Source of the DNA: Pseudomonas sp. RGM2987
GTDB taxonomy: Bacteria; Pseudomonadota; Gammaproteobacteria; Pseudomonadales; Pseudomonadaceae
Length of the DNA: 64,000 bases
Reading direction: 5' to 3'
Assembly: GCF_022952855.1 (NCBI RefSeq)
Contig: NZ_JALJDX010000210.1
Span: 20,544-84,543 of the forward strand
Shown here: positions 9,606 through 19,490 of the stretch, piece after piece
Numbering within the stretch: position 1 is the stretch's first letter
Layout: every line of letters begins with the position of its first letter
The notes under the pieces: generated by a model
What the model saw: only the letters and a program-made list of their open reading frames with translations
What the model was told of the DNA's origin: nothing
Database searches by the model: none
Translations under genes and position numbers: made by a program

Positions 9606-11366
9606 ATGACTACCTACAAAGCCCCGGTAGGGGAATATCAGTTCCTTGCCAGCCACGTGCTGGCCAAGGAGTTCGATTTCATCGCCAATGACGACGCTTC
9701 GACCGAAACGCTGGGAGTGCTCTTAGAAAGTCTCGGCAGCTTCGTGAATGACCGCTTACTTCCCATTGCATCTTCGGCTGATAGCTCTGGCTGCCGTGTC
9801 ACCGCTGAGGGTGTTAAGGCGCCTGAGGGGTACAAGGACGCCTATCGAGCTTTCGTTGCCGATGGATGGGGAGGGATGCACACGGCGAAGGAGGACGGAG
9901 GCCAAGGTTTACCGCTGACATTCGGCTTTGCATGCGACGAAGTGTTAAGTAGCGGTGCGATGGCTTTCTCGCTCTACACAGCGATTCGTCTTGGCGTTTA
10001 CGCCGTTCTTAAGCAGCTAGGCTCCGACTATTTGAAGGAGACATACCTCAGCAAGATCGGCAGCGGCGAATGGAATGGCACGATGTGCCTGACCGAACCG
10101 CAGTGCGGTACTGACCTCTCGCTGATTCGCACCGCGGCAACTGACGCGGGAGATGGTACGTATCGCGTTTCGGGAACAAAGATCTTCATTACCGGTGGCG
10201 ATCACGACCTCACCAGCAACATTGTGCATCTCGTACTGGCGCGGGTTCAGGGAGGGCCTGCTGGTTTAGCTGGCTTGGGGCTCTTCATCGTTCCAAAGCG
10301 CAAACCCAGTGCTGATGGCCAGTGGGTTGAAGCTAACGGCGTGGTTTGTTCTCGCGTGGAAGAAAAGCTCGGCATCCATGCTTCGGCTACCAGCGAGTTA
10401 CTGTTCGAAAACGCCCAAGCCTGGATTGTAGGTAAACCAGGTGAGGGCCTCTTCGGCATGTTCAACATGATGAAGCTGGCTCGCCTGGGTACGCCATTTC
10501 AGGCAATTGGAGTTGCTGAAATGGCTACCCAAAAGGCTGTCAGCTATGCCTGTGAGCGGGTGCAAGGGCGAGATCTCGTGGGGGGCACCAAAGGTGCTAT
10601 CCGCATTACTGATCATCCAAACATTCGTCGTGAAATAGTTCGGATGCGCACGCTGACTGCATCTGCTCGGATGCTGGCTGTTACTGCAGCGCTGGTGAAT
10701 GAGCAGACGTATTCAGAAGACGGTGTGCAGGTCATGACTGCGAATGTGCTTTTGCCCGTTCTGATGTCGGTGTCCAAAGCCGTGTGCAGTGAGATTGGTG
10801 TCGAGGTGGCTACCGCCTCGATGCAGACACACGGCGGGCACGGCTACATACGCGATACCGGCGTTGAAGCTTTACTGCGAGATGTCCAGATCTTGCCTAT
10901 TTACGAAGGCACCAACGACGTTCAGGCGCTTGATCTGGTGTTACGCCGTTTGGACGATGGCCGCACTCAATCCGTAGATGCAGTCCTGTATTGGTTGCGC
11001 GAACAAATCACCGCGCTTCCAGATATTCAGGAATCGGATACCTATACCGAGCTGACCCGAAACACTCTCGACCAACTGGAGGAGGCAATCACTCTGCTCA
11101 AAGCAGACATGCAGTCTTCGCGCTTCGCGGCCCTGCAGTGTGCGCGCGAATTCCTCTGGATTATTGGTCATGCGGTCATGTCGACCATGTGGCTGCGGGT
11201 GCTCGGCGCGTTGAAATCCCCAGATCTACCTGTAGATCCCGCCGCGAAACGCGCAGAAGCAGAGTTTTATTTCGCATATCTGCTACCGGAAGTCGCATTG
11301 CGTATCGCTCGTTTAAAGGCCTCTGCCGAGATCGAGCGGGCGTTGACGGCCTATCCAGTTAACTAA
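9606..11366 (+). CDS. Acyl-CoA dehydrogenase, long DmdC/FadE-like type (586 aa)
   Basis: An FAD-dependent enzyme introducing the alpha-beta double bond. It is about 200 residues longer than classical acyl-CoA dehydrogenases and has the extra N-terminal segment and C-terminal helical domain seen in 3-methylmercaptopropionyl-CoA dehydrogenase (DmdC) and related FadE proteins. Visible marks are CLTEPQCGTDLS (FAD/substrate contact), THGGHGYIRD and the catalytic Glu in ILPIYEGTNDVQ. It is 11 bp after the hydratase and 17 bp before the next SDR. Membership in the long type suggests a bulky or unusual acyl chain, but that is inference. Confidence 0.88.
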   Translation: MTTYKAPVGEYQFLASHVLAKEFDFIANDDASTETLGVLLESLGSFVNDRLLPIASSADSSGCRVTAEGVKAPEGYKDAYRAFVADGWGGMHTAKEDGGQGLPLTFGFACDEVLSSGAMAFSLYTAIRLGVYAVLKQLGSDYLKETYLSKIGSGEWNGTMCLTEPQCGTDLSLIRTAATDAGDGTYRVSGTKIFITGGDHDLTSNIVHLVLARVQGGPAGLAGLGLFIVPKRKPSADGQWVEANGVVCSRVEEKLGIHASATSELLFENAQAWIVGKPGEGLFGMFNMMKLARLGTPFQAIGVAEMATQKAVSYACERVQGRDLVGGTKGAIRITDHPNIRREIVRMRTLTASARMLAVTAALVNEQTYSEDGVQVMTANVLLPVLMSVSKAVCSEIGVEVATASMQTHGGHGYIRDTGVEALLRDVQILPIYEGTNDVQALDLVLRRLDDGRTQSVDAVLYWLREQITALPDIQESDTYTELTRNTLDQLEEAITLLKADMQSSRFAALQCAREFLWIIGHAVMSTMWLRVLGALKSPDLPVDPAAKRAEAEFYFAYLLPEVALRIARLKASAEIERALTAYPVN

Positions 11367-11382
11367 TAAACGAGAACCCAAC

Positions 11383-12162
11383 ATGACTTCTACGAACGAG
11401 CTTTTCAATATCAGCGGCAAGGTTGCGTTGGTCACTGGCGGAACCCGTGGCATCGGATTCATGATCGCCAAAGGCTTGGTGCAGGCCGGCGTTAAAACCT
11501 ATGTCGTGTCACGTAAAGCTGAAGCTTGCGCGGCAGCTGAGGAGGAACTGAAACAATATGGCGAGGCCGTCGGCATCGCCGCTGACCTGGCCGACCAGGA
11601 GCAACTGAGCAAGCTGGCTGGAGAGATCCTTCGCCGTGAACCGAAGCTGCACATTCTAGTGAACAACGCTGGAGCCAGTTGGGGCGCGAACTTCGGCGAG
11701 TTCCCAGAGAGCGGCTGGGACAAAGTGATGGATTTGAACTTGAAGTCCATCTTTTTCCTCACCCAGGCACTTGGCACCGCGCTTCAGGCCGCTGGTACCG
11801 ATGTCGACCCAGCTCGCGTCATCAACATCGGCTCAGTCGATGGGATGACCAGTCCAGATTTTGGTAACTACTCGTACTCGGCCAGCAAAGCGGCCGTTCA
11901 TCACTTGACCCGGCATCTCGCCAAGCATCTGTCGACGGCAAACATCAACGTCAATGCGATTGCCCCTGGGCCGTTCGAGACAAAGATGACGGAGCACATG
12001 CTCAAGGTAAAAGGCGATGAAATCATCAAAGTCATTCCTCGCCGTCGCACCGGTTCGGAGTCAGATGCCGCTGGCACAACCATCTTCCTGTCATCGGCCG
12101 CTTCGGCCTACATCACTGGCGCGATCATCCCTCTCGATGGCGGCTTCTCCACTACTCGTTGA
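11383..12162 (+). CDS. Short-chain dehydrogenase/reductase, RhlG/FabG-like (259 aa)
   Basis: An NAD(P)-dependent oxidoreductase with Rossmann motif TGGTRGIG (about 19-26), NNAG, the catalytic Ser in INIGSVDG and the YSASK catalytic pair, then PGPFETKM. The sequence layout resembles RhlG-type 3-oxoacyl reductases. In this context it probably oxidises or reduces a 3-hydroxy/3-oxoacyl-CoA or a ring hydroxyl. Its TGA shares one base with the ATG of the MaoC gene (TGATG), so the two are translationally coupled. Confidence 0.88.
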   Translation: MTSTNELFNISGKVALVTGGTRGIGFMIAKGLVQAGVKTYVVSRKAEACAAAEEELKQYGEAVGIAADLADQEQLSKLAGEILRREPKLHILVNNAGASWGANFGEFPESGWDKVMDLNLKSIFFLTQALGTALQAAGTDVDPARVINIGSVDGMTSPDFGNYSYSASKAAVHHLTRHLAKHLSTANINVNAIAPGPFETKMTEHMLKVKGDEIIKVIPRRRTGSESDAAGTTIFLSSAASAYITGAIIPLDGGFSTTR

Positions 12163-12635
12163 TGAGCATCGATATGCACAACAAAACCGTAACCGCTGAT
12201 GAGCTGCGTGGGCTTGTCGGCAAAGATCTCGAACCCTCTCCCTGGCTCAGCTTGGACCAGGAAAGAATCAGCGCATTTGCGGAAGTCACTGAGGATCGTC
12301 AGTTCATTCACGTTGACATTGAGAAGGCCAAGAATTCCCCATTTGGCGGCACCATTGCTCACGGCCTTCTGACGCTCTCCATGCTGCCTTCGATGATTGA
12401 AAAGACCCTGCCAGCGTTGGAAGGAATGAAGGCCAGCATCAACTACGGCTACAACAAGATTCGCTTTTTGTCCCCTGTGCGCAGCGGCAAGAAAGTACGA
12501 GCCAAATTCGTCATTGCAGAATTCGGCGAAACAGGCCCTGGCCGCTACCAGATCATCACCAATATCACTGTTGAGATCGAGGGTGAGGACAAGCCTGCGC
12601 TGATAGCTGAGTGGATCAGCATCGTTCTGGTTTGA
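12162..12635 (+). CDS. MaoC-like (R)-specific enoyl-CoA hydratase (157 aa)
   Basis: A hot-dog-fold hydratase giving (R)-3-hydroxyacyl-CoA. The hydratase-2 signature is present: FAEVTEDRQFIHVD (catalytic Asp/His) and PFGGTIAHGLLTLSM. I take the ATG at 12162 overlapping the upstream stop; a TTG one codon earlier is less likely. It is paired with an MFE-2-like SDR immediately downstream, which is the enzyme pair needed for the (R) route of beta-oxidation. Confidence 0.88.
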   Translation: MSIDMHNKTVTADELRGLVGKDLEPSPWLSLDQERISAFAEVTEDRQFIHVDIEKAKNSPFGGTIAHGLLTLSMLPSMIEKTLPALEGMKASINYGYNKIRFLSPVRSGKKVRAKFVIAEFGETGPGRYQIITNITVEIEGEDKPALIAEWISIVLV

Positions 12636-12651
12636 ATTCGAGGAAAATGAA

Positions 12652-13578
12652 ATGACGATTCGATTTGACGGCCGTGTAGCAATTGTTACTGGGGCTGGTA
12701 ATGGGCTAGGGCGTTCACACGCTCTGGGCTTAGCGGCACGGGGGGCCAAAGTTGTAATCAACGACCTTGGTGGCTCCTGTGACGGTAGTGGGGCGAACTC
12801 TGCTGCTGCGCAAGCCGTGGTTGAAGAGATTCGTGCTGCTGGTGGTGAGGCCTTCGCCAATGGTGCCAACGTCGCCAACAACGAAGAAGTTGAAGAGATG
12901 GTGACGCAGGCGGTTGAGAAGTGGGGGCGCGTTGATGTCCTCATTAACAACGCGGGTATTCTGCGTGACTCCACGTTTGCAAAAGGCTCGTTGGATGACT
13001 TCTGGAAAGTCGTCGACGTACACCTTCGCGGAACGGTGAACTGCACCAAAGCCGTGTGGGACCTCATGCGTGCGCAGAACTACGGCCGCATTGTGCTCAC
13101 GTCCTCTGCGTCGGGTTTGTATGGCAATTTCGGCCAGTCCAACTATGGCGCCGCGAAAGCAGCCATGCTGGGGCTGATGAACGTGCTGCACCTGGAAGGT
13201 GTGAAGAATGACATCCGCGTAAACGTGTTGGCGCCGACGGCAGCAACTCGAATGACCGAAGGCCTTATTCCGCTTTCAGTGATGCCGCTTCTGGCACCCG
13301 AAACCATCACCCCCGGTTTGCTTTATCTCGCCAGCGAATCTGCTCCTTCCAAGGTGACTCTGGGTGCGGGCGCAGGGGTCTTCGCGTGCAGCAATCTCTA
13401 TGAGACTGAGGGTTTGTTCTTGCACGAGCAGGAGCGAACTCCAGAGGTCATAGCCCAGCGATTCAACGAGATCGCCGCGATCGAAGGGCAGATAGCTCTC
13501 GAAGGTGCTACCGCCCAAACCATGCGATTCGTTCGCAAAGCAGCAGACGCCCTTGGCGTCGTGCTTCCAACGGCCTAA
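12652..13578 (+). CDS. SDR, (R)-3-hydroxyacyl-CoA dehydrogenase of MFE-2/17beta-HSD4 type (308 aa)
   Basis: Resembles the N-terminal dehydrogenase domain of peroxisomal multifunctional enzyme 2 and of actinobacterial steroid side-chain dehydrogenases: [22 protein letters not shown], then [34 protein letters not shown] (Ser and Y-x3-K) and [13 protein letters not shown]. The long C-terminal extension past 250 is typical of that group. Together with the MaoC hydratase it completes an (R)-stereospecific oxidation step. This is the strongest hint that the substrate is bulky or branched (steroid, terpenoid or 2-methyl acid), but it is not proof. Confidence 0.87.
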   Translation: MTIRFDGRVAIVTGAGNGLGRSHALGLAARGAKVVINDLGGSCDGSGANSAAAQAVVEEIRAAGGEAFANGANVANNEEVEEMVTQAVEKWGRVDVLINNAGILRDSTFAKGSLDDFWKVVDVHLRGTVNCTKAVWDLMRAQNYGRIVLTSSASGLYGNFGQSNYGAAKAAMLGLMNVLHLEGVKNDIRVNVLAPTAATRMTEGLIPLSVMPLLAPETITPGLLYLASESAPSKVTLGAGAGVFACSNLYETEGLFLHEQERTPEVIAQRFNEIAAIEGQIALEGATAQTMRFVRKAADALGVVLPTA

Positions 13579-13595
13579 GCCAAGAGAATTTCATC

Positions 13596-14780
13596 ATGCG
13601 TGAAGCAGTCATCGTCTCCACTGCCCGTACACCCATTGGCCGCGCCTTTCGGGGCGCGCTCAATGACACCAAGTCACCCACTCTCATGGCTCATGCAATT
13701 CGTCATGCTGTCGAACGCTCCGGCCTTGAAGGTGAGGTGTTTGAGGACGCGGTAATCGGCACTGTTCTCGCTGCTGGTACTGCGGGTGGCAACGTTGCGC
13801 GCCTCGCTGTTTTCGCTGCTGGATTGCCCGTTACTGTTCCTGCGCAAACGATGGACCGCCAGTGTTCATCCGGTCTGATGGCCATTGCTACCGCAGCTAA
13901 ACAAATCACCTTTGACGGTATGGAGGCTGCCATTGCTGGTGGTCAGGACAACATTTCAGCGGTTCAAAACAACTACTTCGGGTGGGTTGCGCAGGAGGCT
14001 GACCCGAATGTAGTCGCAATGGTTCAGAGCGCCTATATGCCGATGCTTCACACGGCCGAATTTGTGGCGAAGAAATACGGCATCTCGCGCGAGGTGCAGG
14101 ATCGCTACTCCCTGGAGTCGCAGTTGCGCACAGCCCGCGCTCAGGAGCTTGGGCTATTCGGCGACGAGATAGCACCGTTTCAGGCATGCATGAAATTGCA
14201 GGACAAGGAAACTGGCGAAATCAGTTTCCGCGACATCCTTCTCAGCAAGGACGAGGGCAATCGCCCTGACACGACCTATGAAGGTCTCTCTCAGCTCAAA
14301 CCCGTTGTCGAAGGCGGCCTGATTACCGGCGGCAATGCCAGCCAGCTATCTGATGGGGCCTCGGCTTGTGTGTTGACCGAGGCTCGCTTTGCCGAGCGCC
14401 GTGGTTTGGAGCCACTGGGTATCTATCGCGGCATGACGGTTGCTGGATGCGCACCAGAGGAGATGGGCATAGGTCCTGTATACGCGATTCCAAAGCTGCT
14501 TAAACGGCACGGTTTGAAGGTGTCGGATATCGGTTTGTGGGAGCTGAATGAAGCGTTCGCCTGCCAAGTGTTGTATTGCCGCGACAAGCTCGGGATTGAC
14601 CCGCAGATCTATAACGTCAACGGGGGCAGCATTTCGATTGGTCACCCATACGGTATGACAGGCTCCCGTTTGGTAGGCCATGCGCTGATTGAAGGAAAGC
14701 GCCGCGGAGCGAAATTCGTGGTCGTCGCGATGTGCATCGGTGGCGGTATGGGGGCTGCGGCGCTATTCGAGGTGGTGTGA
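13596..14780 (+). CDS. Acetyl-CoA acyltransferase (thiolase II family, 394 aa)
   Basis: Cleaves 3-oxoacyl-CoA with CoA. Nucleophile Cys90 lies in MDRQCSSG, with ELNEAFACQ, the active-site His in [16 protein letters not shown] and the second Cys in CIGGGMGAA. Full length. It follows the SDR by 17 bp and is the last gene of the seven-gene run 7135-14780. Confidence 0.92.
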   Translation: MREAVIVSTARTPIGRAFRGALNDTKSPTLMAHAIRHAVERSGLEGEVFEDAVIGTVLAAGTAGGNVARLAVFAAGLPVTVPAQTMDRQCSSGLMAIATAAKQITFDGMEAAIAGGQDNISAVQNNYFGWVAQEADPNVVAMVQSAYMPMLHTAEFVAKKYGISREVQDRYSLESQLRTARAQELGLFGDEIAPFQACMKLQDKETGEISFRDILLSKDEGNRPDTTYEGLSQLKPVVEGGLITGGNASQLSDGASACVLTEARFAERRGLEPLGIYRGMTVAGCAPEEMGIGPVYAIPKLLKRHGLKVSDIGLWELNEAFACQVLYCRDKLGIDPQIYNVNGGSISIGHPYGMTGSRLVGHALIEGKRRGAKFVVVAMCIGGGMGAAALFEVV

Positions 14781-14915
14781 GGGCAGTTTTCCTGTGGCGC
14801 GAGCTGTTTAATCGAACACAGGATTTTTGGGGCTGACCAGGTGCCACGCCTCTAAGTCGGCCCATTTTTTTAACCATGCTTTGAACAATAAAAATAAAAG
14901 AGAGGTGTGTCAGAC

Positions 14916-16301
14916 ATGAATGTACTGATAGAAAAATCACAGGTGTTGAGTGGGGCATTTCGCGCTTCGCTGGCAGGGGCAATGCTCATGTCCACTTTAT
15001 TTTGCCCGCTGGCTTTTTCTGCTGTAACGGCAGAAAAAGCGAGTGAGCTTGGAGCTGCACTCACGCCAGTCGGAGCCGAGAAATCAGGCGATGCAGGGCT
15101 CGGTATTCCACAGTGGCAGGGCGGTCTTTCAACCAATGCGGGTGCGGTAGATGACAAAGGCTTTCTCGCGGATCCTTTCTCTAACGAGAAGCCCTTACTT
15201 GTGATTACTGCGGCCACCGCCGCGCAATACAAGGACCATATCACGCCTGGGCAACTGGCGCTTTTCAAGCGTTATCCAGAAACCTACAAGATGCCGGTTT
15301 ACCCGACGCACCGCACGGCCAACTTTCCTGCTGAATGGCTGGAGATGACGCGCGCCAATGCGACTAAGGTCAAGCTGGTCGAGGGTGGGAATGGCTTAGA
15401 GAACTATGCTGGAGGCGTGCCGTTTCCAATCCCTGAAACTGGGCAGGAAGTGATTTGGAACCATTTGACGGCTTACAGAGGTCATGGCTTCAGCCGATTC
15501 GTCGTGCAGGCCACACCGCAACAAAACGGCGGGTTTGTACCGGTTCAATTTGAAGACCAGGTGCTGCCGTTTTATGGAATGAGCAAGCCGAATGGTGAGC
15601 TTCAGTATTACAAGCAAGTCGTGACAGCGCCGGCACGGTTAGCAGGCAACGTGCTATTGGTTCATGACTACTTGAACCAGGTTGATAACCCTCGACAAGC
15701 CTGGATATACAACGCTGGCCAACGTCGTGTCAGGCGTGCGCCGCAAGTGGCATACGACGGCCCAGGTACTGCCTCCGACGGTCTGCGTACTGCCGATAAT
15801 CTAGACATGTTTAATGGCGCGTTGGATCGATACGACTGGAAGCTTGAGGGGAAGAAATCGCTTTTTATTGCGACCAACAGCTACCGGCTTGACTCTCCAA
15901 AGCTCAAGTACGAAGACATTATCCGGCCAGGCCATATCAACCAGGATTTGGCGCGTTACGAATTGCACCGGGTGTGGCACGTGACGGCGACGTTGAAACC
16001 GGGTGCGCGGCATATCTATGCCAAGCGCGACTTATACATCGATGAAGACAGTTGGTTGATCGCAACCGTTGATCACTATGACGGACGGGATGCTCTGTGG
16101 CGCGTTGCCGAGGGGCATGCGCAGTTCTATTACCACCAGCAGTTGCCGTCTTACACATTGGACGCGCTTTACGATCTGGCTTCGGGTCGTTATCTGGTAA
16201 TGGGCATGAAGAATGAAGAAAAGCATGCCTGGAATTTCGATATCAAGCAGAAAGAGAGCGACTACACCACCGCTGGACTGCGGCAGTCAGGGGTCCGGTG
16301 A
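14916..16301 (+). CDS. DUF1329 exported protein (461 aa)
   Basis: A secreted or outer-membrane-associated protein of unknown function. The ATG at 14916 is 10 bases after AGAGG; an in-frame GTG at 14907 sits too close to that site. Residues 14-40 form a signal peptide (AGAMLMSTLFCPLAFSA). The long soluble part has DUF1329 features such as TAATAAQYKDHITPGQ, GVPFPIP and YIDEDSWLIATVDHYD. DUF1329 genes are often beside DUF1302 porin-like genes and lipid or steroid catabolic genes; the DUF1302 partner is missing here. Uptake or envelope handling of the hydrophobic substrate is an inference from context. Confidence 0.85.
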   Translation: MNVLIEKSQVLSGAFRASLAGAMLMSTLFCPLAFSAVTAEKASELGAALTPVGAEKSGDAGLGIPQWQGGLSTNAGAVDDKGFLADPFSNEKPLLVITAATAAQYKDHITPGQLALFKRYPETYKMPVYPTHRTANFPAEWLEMTRANATKVKLVEGGNGLENYAGGVPFPIPETGQEVIWNHLTAYRGHGFSRFVVQATPQQNGGFVPVQFEDQVLPFYGMSKPNGELQYYKQVVTAPARLAGNVLLVHDYLNQVDNPRQAWIYNAGQRRVRRAPQVAYDGPGTASDGLRTADNLDMFNGALDRYDWKLEGKKSLFIATNSYRLDSPKLKYEDIIRPGHINQDLARYELHRVWHVTATLKPGARHIYAKRDLYIDEDSWLIATVDHYDGRDALWRVAEGHAQFYYHQQLPSYTLDALYDLASGRYLVMGMKNEEKHAWNFDIKQKESDYTTAGLRQSGVR

Positions 16302-16344
16302 ATGGCGATTCACCATTTTGTAGAAGGTTATGAGGAGCGATTCT

Positions 16345-17148
16345 GTGACTTGGAAATTTGTCGAGTTGAGCTATCAAGGCGTCATTGCGACCGTTACGCT
16401 TAACCGCCCCGATAAGCACAACTCTATAAATGCCCAGATGCTTGGTGAGTTGATTGCTTGCGCGGAGTATCTGAAAAATGATCCAGACATTCGCTCAGTG
16501 ATAGTAACCGGAAATGGCCCTTCATTTTCGTCTGGGATGGACCTCAAAGACATCATGACGGGTGGATGGTGGAAGAAGTTGAGGGCGTTTCTACCTCTTT
16601 GGAAACCGACCATGAATCGATACCAAAAAGTATCATTGGTATGGCGTTCTTTGAGTGTTCCGGTTGTTGCGGCGATACACGGAAATTGCTTTGGAGCAGG
16701 TCTCCAAATTGCGCTCGGCGCTGACATTCGCATTGCAGCGCCGACCTCGCAGTTGTCGATCATGGAGTCCAACTGGGGATTGGTGCCCGACATGGGCGGT
16801 ACGGTACTTCTAAGAGAGGTCTTACCCAAGGATATAGCCATGGAACTGACATTCTCAGGACGAACGATAAGTGCATTAGACGCCAAGGTTCTTGGGCTTG
16901 TTACGCATGTTGCTGATGATCCACTCGGGGCCGCTATTAATCTTTGCCATGAGTTTCAGCAGCAGTCGCCGGATGCGTTGGCAGCAGGAAAGAAACTGCT
17001 GATCGGAGCATGGAGCGTGAGCGAAGCATCAGCGCTTCGACTAGAGCGGTTGTGGCAGAGGCGTGTGATCGGCAAGCGAAACCAGAGCATTGCTGTGTCC
17101 CGGCGGCTGAAAAAATCGAAGCAAAGCTACATCACTCGAACCTGGTGA
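16345..17148 (+). CDS. Crotonase family protein, possible dienoyl-CoA isomerase type (267 aa)
   Basis: The GTG at 16345 follows GAGGAG at 16332 by 7 bases; an ATG at 16330 has its only purine tract 2 bases away, so I prefer 16345. Crotonase landmarks are PSFSSGMDLKDI (oxyanion hole 1) and IHGNCFGAGLQIALGADIRIA (oxyanion hole 2). The catalytic loop ESNWGLVPDMGG has both an early Glu and a later Asp, the pattern of delta3,5-delta2,4-dienoyl-CoA isomerases. A role in rearranging unsaturated intermediates is therefore possible. The gene is more A+T-rich than the operon upstream. Confidence 0.82.
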   Translation: MTWKFVELSYQGVIATVTLNRPDKHNSINAQMLGELIACAEYLKNDPDIRSVIVTGNGPSFSSGMDLKDIMTGGWWKKLRAFLPLWKPTMNRYQKVSLVWRSLSVPVVAAIHGNCFGAGLQIALGADIRIAAPTSQLSIMESNWGLVPDMGGTVLLREVLPKDIAMELTFSGRTISALDAKVLGLVTHVADDPLGAAINLCHEFQQQSPDALAAGKKLLIGAWSVSEASALRLERLWQRRVIGKRNQSIAVSRRLKKSKQSYITRTW

Positions 17149-17165
17149 ATACTAGGAGTGGCAGA

Positions 17166-17735
17166 ATGGCTAAGCACACAAGCAAAAAATCAGACATTAC
17201 GCGTGAGCATATCGTGGAGGCGGCATCCGATTTGTTTCGCCAATACGGCGTACACGAAGTGAGTCTGAACAAGATCATGGCCGAAATAGACATGACACCG
17301 GGAGGTTTTTATAAGTACTTCCGATCAAAGGAGATGCTCGCGGCCGAAGCGTGCGCAAGATCATTTCGTCAGACGCAAGATGCCTGCGAGGAGCAAATCG
17401 CGCGAGCGCAACGTGCCGCTAGAAATCCTTATCGTTACCTAATTAGTCAATATCTTTCGTTGTCTGAAAAAGGCAATTGCTCTATAGGTGCGTTCAGTCG
17501 GGACGCATCTGATGCATCTCACGATAAATCGTTTTCTCAGGTTTATCGTGTGGGAGTTCAATCCATATTGTCCATGTTTGTGGGGGCGGCCCAAGAGCAG
17601 GAAGCAGAAAGATGCCGTGAACAAGCCCTGGTTCACTTCGCCGCGATGTTGGGGGTAGGGCTCCTATCTCGATCAGTTGCATCCGAGAGTTGGGTGGCGG
17701 AAATTAAGTCTGCATTGCTAAATCAGTTGAGCTGA
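17166..17735 (+). CDS. TetR/AcrR family regulator (189 aa)
   Basis: N-terminal HTH at about 10-57: HIVEAASDLFRQYGVHEVSLNKIMAEIDMTPGGFYKYFRSKE is the textbook TetR layout. The C-terminal ligand domain is of unknown specificity. The ATG at 17166 is preceded by AGGAG; the start codon lies 17 bp past the crotonase stop. It is a candidate binder of the palindrome at 6181-6198, a hydrophobic acyl-CoA being the likely ligand by family analogy. Confidence 0.85.
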   Translation: MAKHTSKKSDITREHIVEAASDLFRQYGVHEVSLNKIMAEIDMTPGGFYKYFRSKEMLAAEACARSFRQTQDACEEQIARAQRAARNPYRYLISQYLSLSEKGNCSIGAFSRDASDASHDKSFSQVYRVGVQSILSMFVGAAQEQEAERCREQALVHFAAMLGVGLLSRSVASESWVAEIKSALLNQLS

Positions 17736-17809
17736 GATATTTGCCATCGTGACTTCTGAAGGGTCGAGCTAATTCGACACCATTGTCAAAGTACTGAGTA
17801 GAGGAACAT

Positions 17810-18850
17810 ATGAGCACGGTCGATTTGGAGTATCCGTTTCAGAAGCCAGAGCGCGGCTCGGTTACCGAAGTGATACCAGGAGTTCTGTGGATCCGTATGC
17901 CTCTTCCGTTCAGATTAGATCACGTAAATCTTTGGCTAATCCGGGACGATAATGGCTGGGTTGTGGTTGACACAGGAATGTTTAACGACGTTGCTGAAGC
18001 TACTTGGGAGATGATCCTACACGACGTACTTAAAGGTGAGCAGATTACTACGGTGATCGTCACTCATATGCACGCTGACCACATCGGTATGGCAGGTTGG
18101 CTGGTTAAACGCTTCAATTGTCAGTTGCGGATGACCGGAGGCGAGTATCGCGGTTGCCAGGACCTGCTAATGCTTGAAGAAACTATGCTAGCGGAGAAAG
18201 TTGGGTTCTACCACCGAGCCGGCTGGAATCAAGAAGCGCTAAGTAACCTACAAAATAACTATGGTGCGTTCAAGAGTATGGTGCATCCCTTGCCCTCCAC
18301 GTTTAGGCAACTTGCGGATGGCGAACAGATCCTCATTGGGGGCAACGATTGGCAGGTGATTGTCGGGCAAGGTCATACAGTTGAACACGCCTGCCTGTAT
18401 TGCCAACAGCTTAAGCTTTTTATCTCAGGCGACCAAGTGCTGCCCCGTATTACCTCTAACGTGTCCGTTCCATCACATAATCCTGAGTCGAACCCCATGG
18501 GAGGATGGATGATGACTCTGTACAAAATCAAGCGAATGGTCTTCGACAATGTCCTCGTTCTTCCTGCGCACAATGAATGCTTTAACGGTCTTCATGCACG
18601 TTTAGAAAATCTGTTGAATATTCAATACCATCTTTTTTCAGACTTGTTGCTTTTTCTCAGACTGCCACGTCGATCTATTGACGTGTTTCAATGCCTATTC
18701 GGCCGAGAAATTACTATGTCGGATGGTATTCTGTTGACGATGGCGACTGGAGAAAGCCTTGCCAATCTAAATTATCTGATTGTTTCGGGGCGAGTTATGA
18801 AAAGTCAGGATAGTTTTGGTGTCGACTGGTATCAGGCTACCCGCCTCTAG
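17810..18850 (+). CDS. Metallo-beta-lactamase-fold hydrolase (346 aa)
   Basis: A glyoxalase-II-like hydrolase with the di-metal motif THMHADHIG (H-x-H-x-D-H), a further His in GQGHTVEHA, Asp in SGDQVLP and the last His in LPAHNE. A C-terminal extension of about 90 residues follows the fold. In a CoA-ester operon a thioesterase or lactone hydrolase role is plausible. It is the last recognisable gene of the island and is A+T-rich. Confidence 0.85.
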   Translation: MSTVDLEYPFQKPERGSVTEVIPGVLWIRMPLPFRLDHVNLWLIRDDNGWVVVDTGMFNDVAEATWEMILHDVLKGEQITTVIVTHMHADHIGMAGWLVKRFNCQLRMTGGEYRGCQDLLMLEETMLAEKVGFYHRAGWNQEALSNLQNNYGAFKSMVHPLPSTFRQLADGEQILIGGNDWQVIVGQGHTVEHACLYCQQLKLFISGDQVLPRITSNVSVPSHNPESNPMGGWMMTLYKIKRMVFDNVLVLPAHNECFNGLHARLENLLNIQYHLFSDLLLFLRLPRRSIDVFQCLFGREITMSDGILLTMATGESLANLNYLIVSGRVMKSQDSFGVDWYQATRL

Positions 18851-19430
18851 CCAAAGGGATGAAGCCTGTAAAGAAAAAGGGCGGGTCAGACTGTTGGCGC
18901 CGATGCCGGATTGACCCGGTTGCCGAAATTTACGGAGCCAATCTGACTCTGCGTGAATCATTGTCTTTACTCGACTTTTGCAGTTTTGGAGATGGGGCAG
19001 CCTTGCGTCGGCACCTGGGTCAATCCGAGGTCAGCATCAACAGACACACGTTCATTGAGCTCTGCTCACGCTAGCTACGGCCAAAATCGGAGCAGTAGCG
19101 CGTGCAACAACCGAGGCCTGCAAACTACAACCGCAACGGAGGCAGAGCCTTGCCAACGAAAATTGTGATCATGCTAGTCAGGGACAAATCCTCTGAGTTG
19201 ACTCACGCGACTCGCGGACACCATTTACCTTTGACCTGGATTTTGAAAGGTATGTTTGCGGCCGACGTGATGAGCACTCGTATGGTTGGCTATGAGTGGA
19301 AGCCAGTGGCACGGGATGCTCCCCTTTTCCTGGGCTTGAAATGCATCAGGGATAAGTCCAGAATTGAGCCTTTTCGTGCTTCGGCAAGAAATGAAACCCC
19401 TTATATTTCAATGAGTCGGACACCAGATAG
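18851..19430. other. Gene-free distal end of the island
   Basis: Nearly 600 bases between the hydrolase and attR. Several open frames exist on the plus strand but none has a family resemblance, normal codon use or a ribosome site, so I see no gene. It may hold worn remnants of earlier cargo. Confidence 0.4.
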
Positions 19431-19450
19431 GAGTCTCGTTTCCCGCTCCA
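19431..19450 (+). repeat. attR: 20-bp copy of the tRNA-Gly 3' end
   Basis: GAGTCTCGTTTCCCGCTCCA duplicates 4184-4203 in direct orientation and marks the right end of the island. Upstream sequence does not continue the tRNA, so this is only the crossover core. Confidence 0.9.
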
Positions 19451-19458
19451 AGATTCAG

Positions 19459-19490
19459 AAAAAAGCCACTCAGATGAGTGGCTTTTTTTT
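19459..19490 (+). terminator. Displaced tRNA-Gly terminator
   Basis: A-rich tract, GCCACTC-AGAT-GAGTGGC, then eight T: a strong Rho-independent terminator nine bases after attR. No gene precedes it within the island end. Before integration it would have lain 9 bp after tRNA-Gly, so it is most simply the original terminator of that gene, now 15.2 kb away. Confidence 0.75.

Larger units (their letters stand above)
4204..19450. mobile_element. tRNA-Gly genomic island, 15.2 kb, with a dead integrase
   Basis: Bounded by the 20-bp direct repeat of the tRNA-Gly 3' end. Next to attL is a P4-like tyrosine integrase, the typical position. The cargo is a CoA-dependent catabolic operon with two regulators, and parts of it (16300-18850) are clearly more A+T-rich than uvrC or the aco genes. 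The probable original tRNA-Gly terminator lies just outside attR at 19459-19490. No conjugation, replication or second recombinase gene is visible and the integrase has three frameshifts, so the element is probably fixed. Confidence 0.85.
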
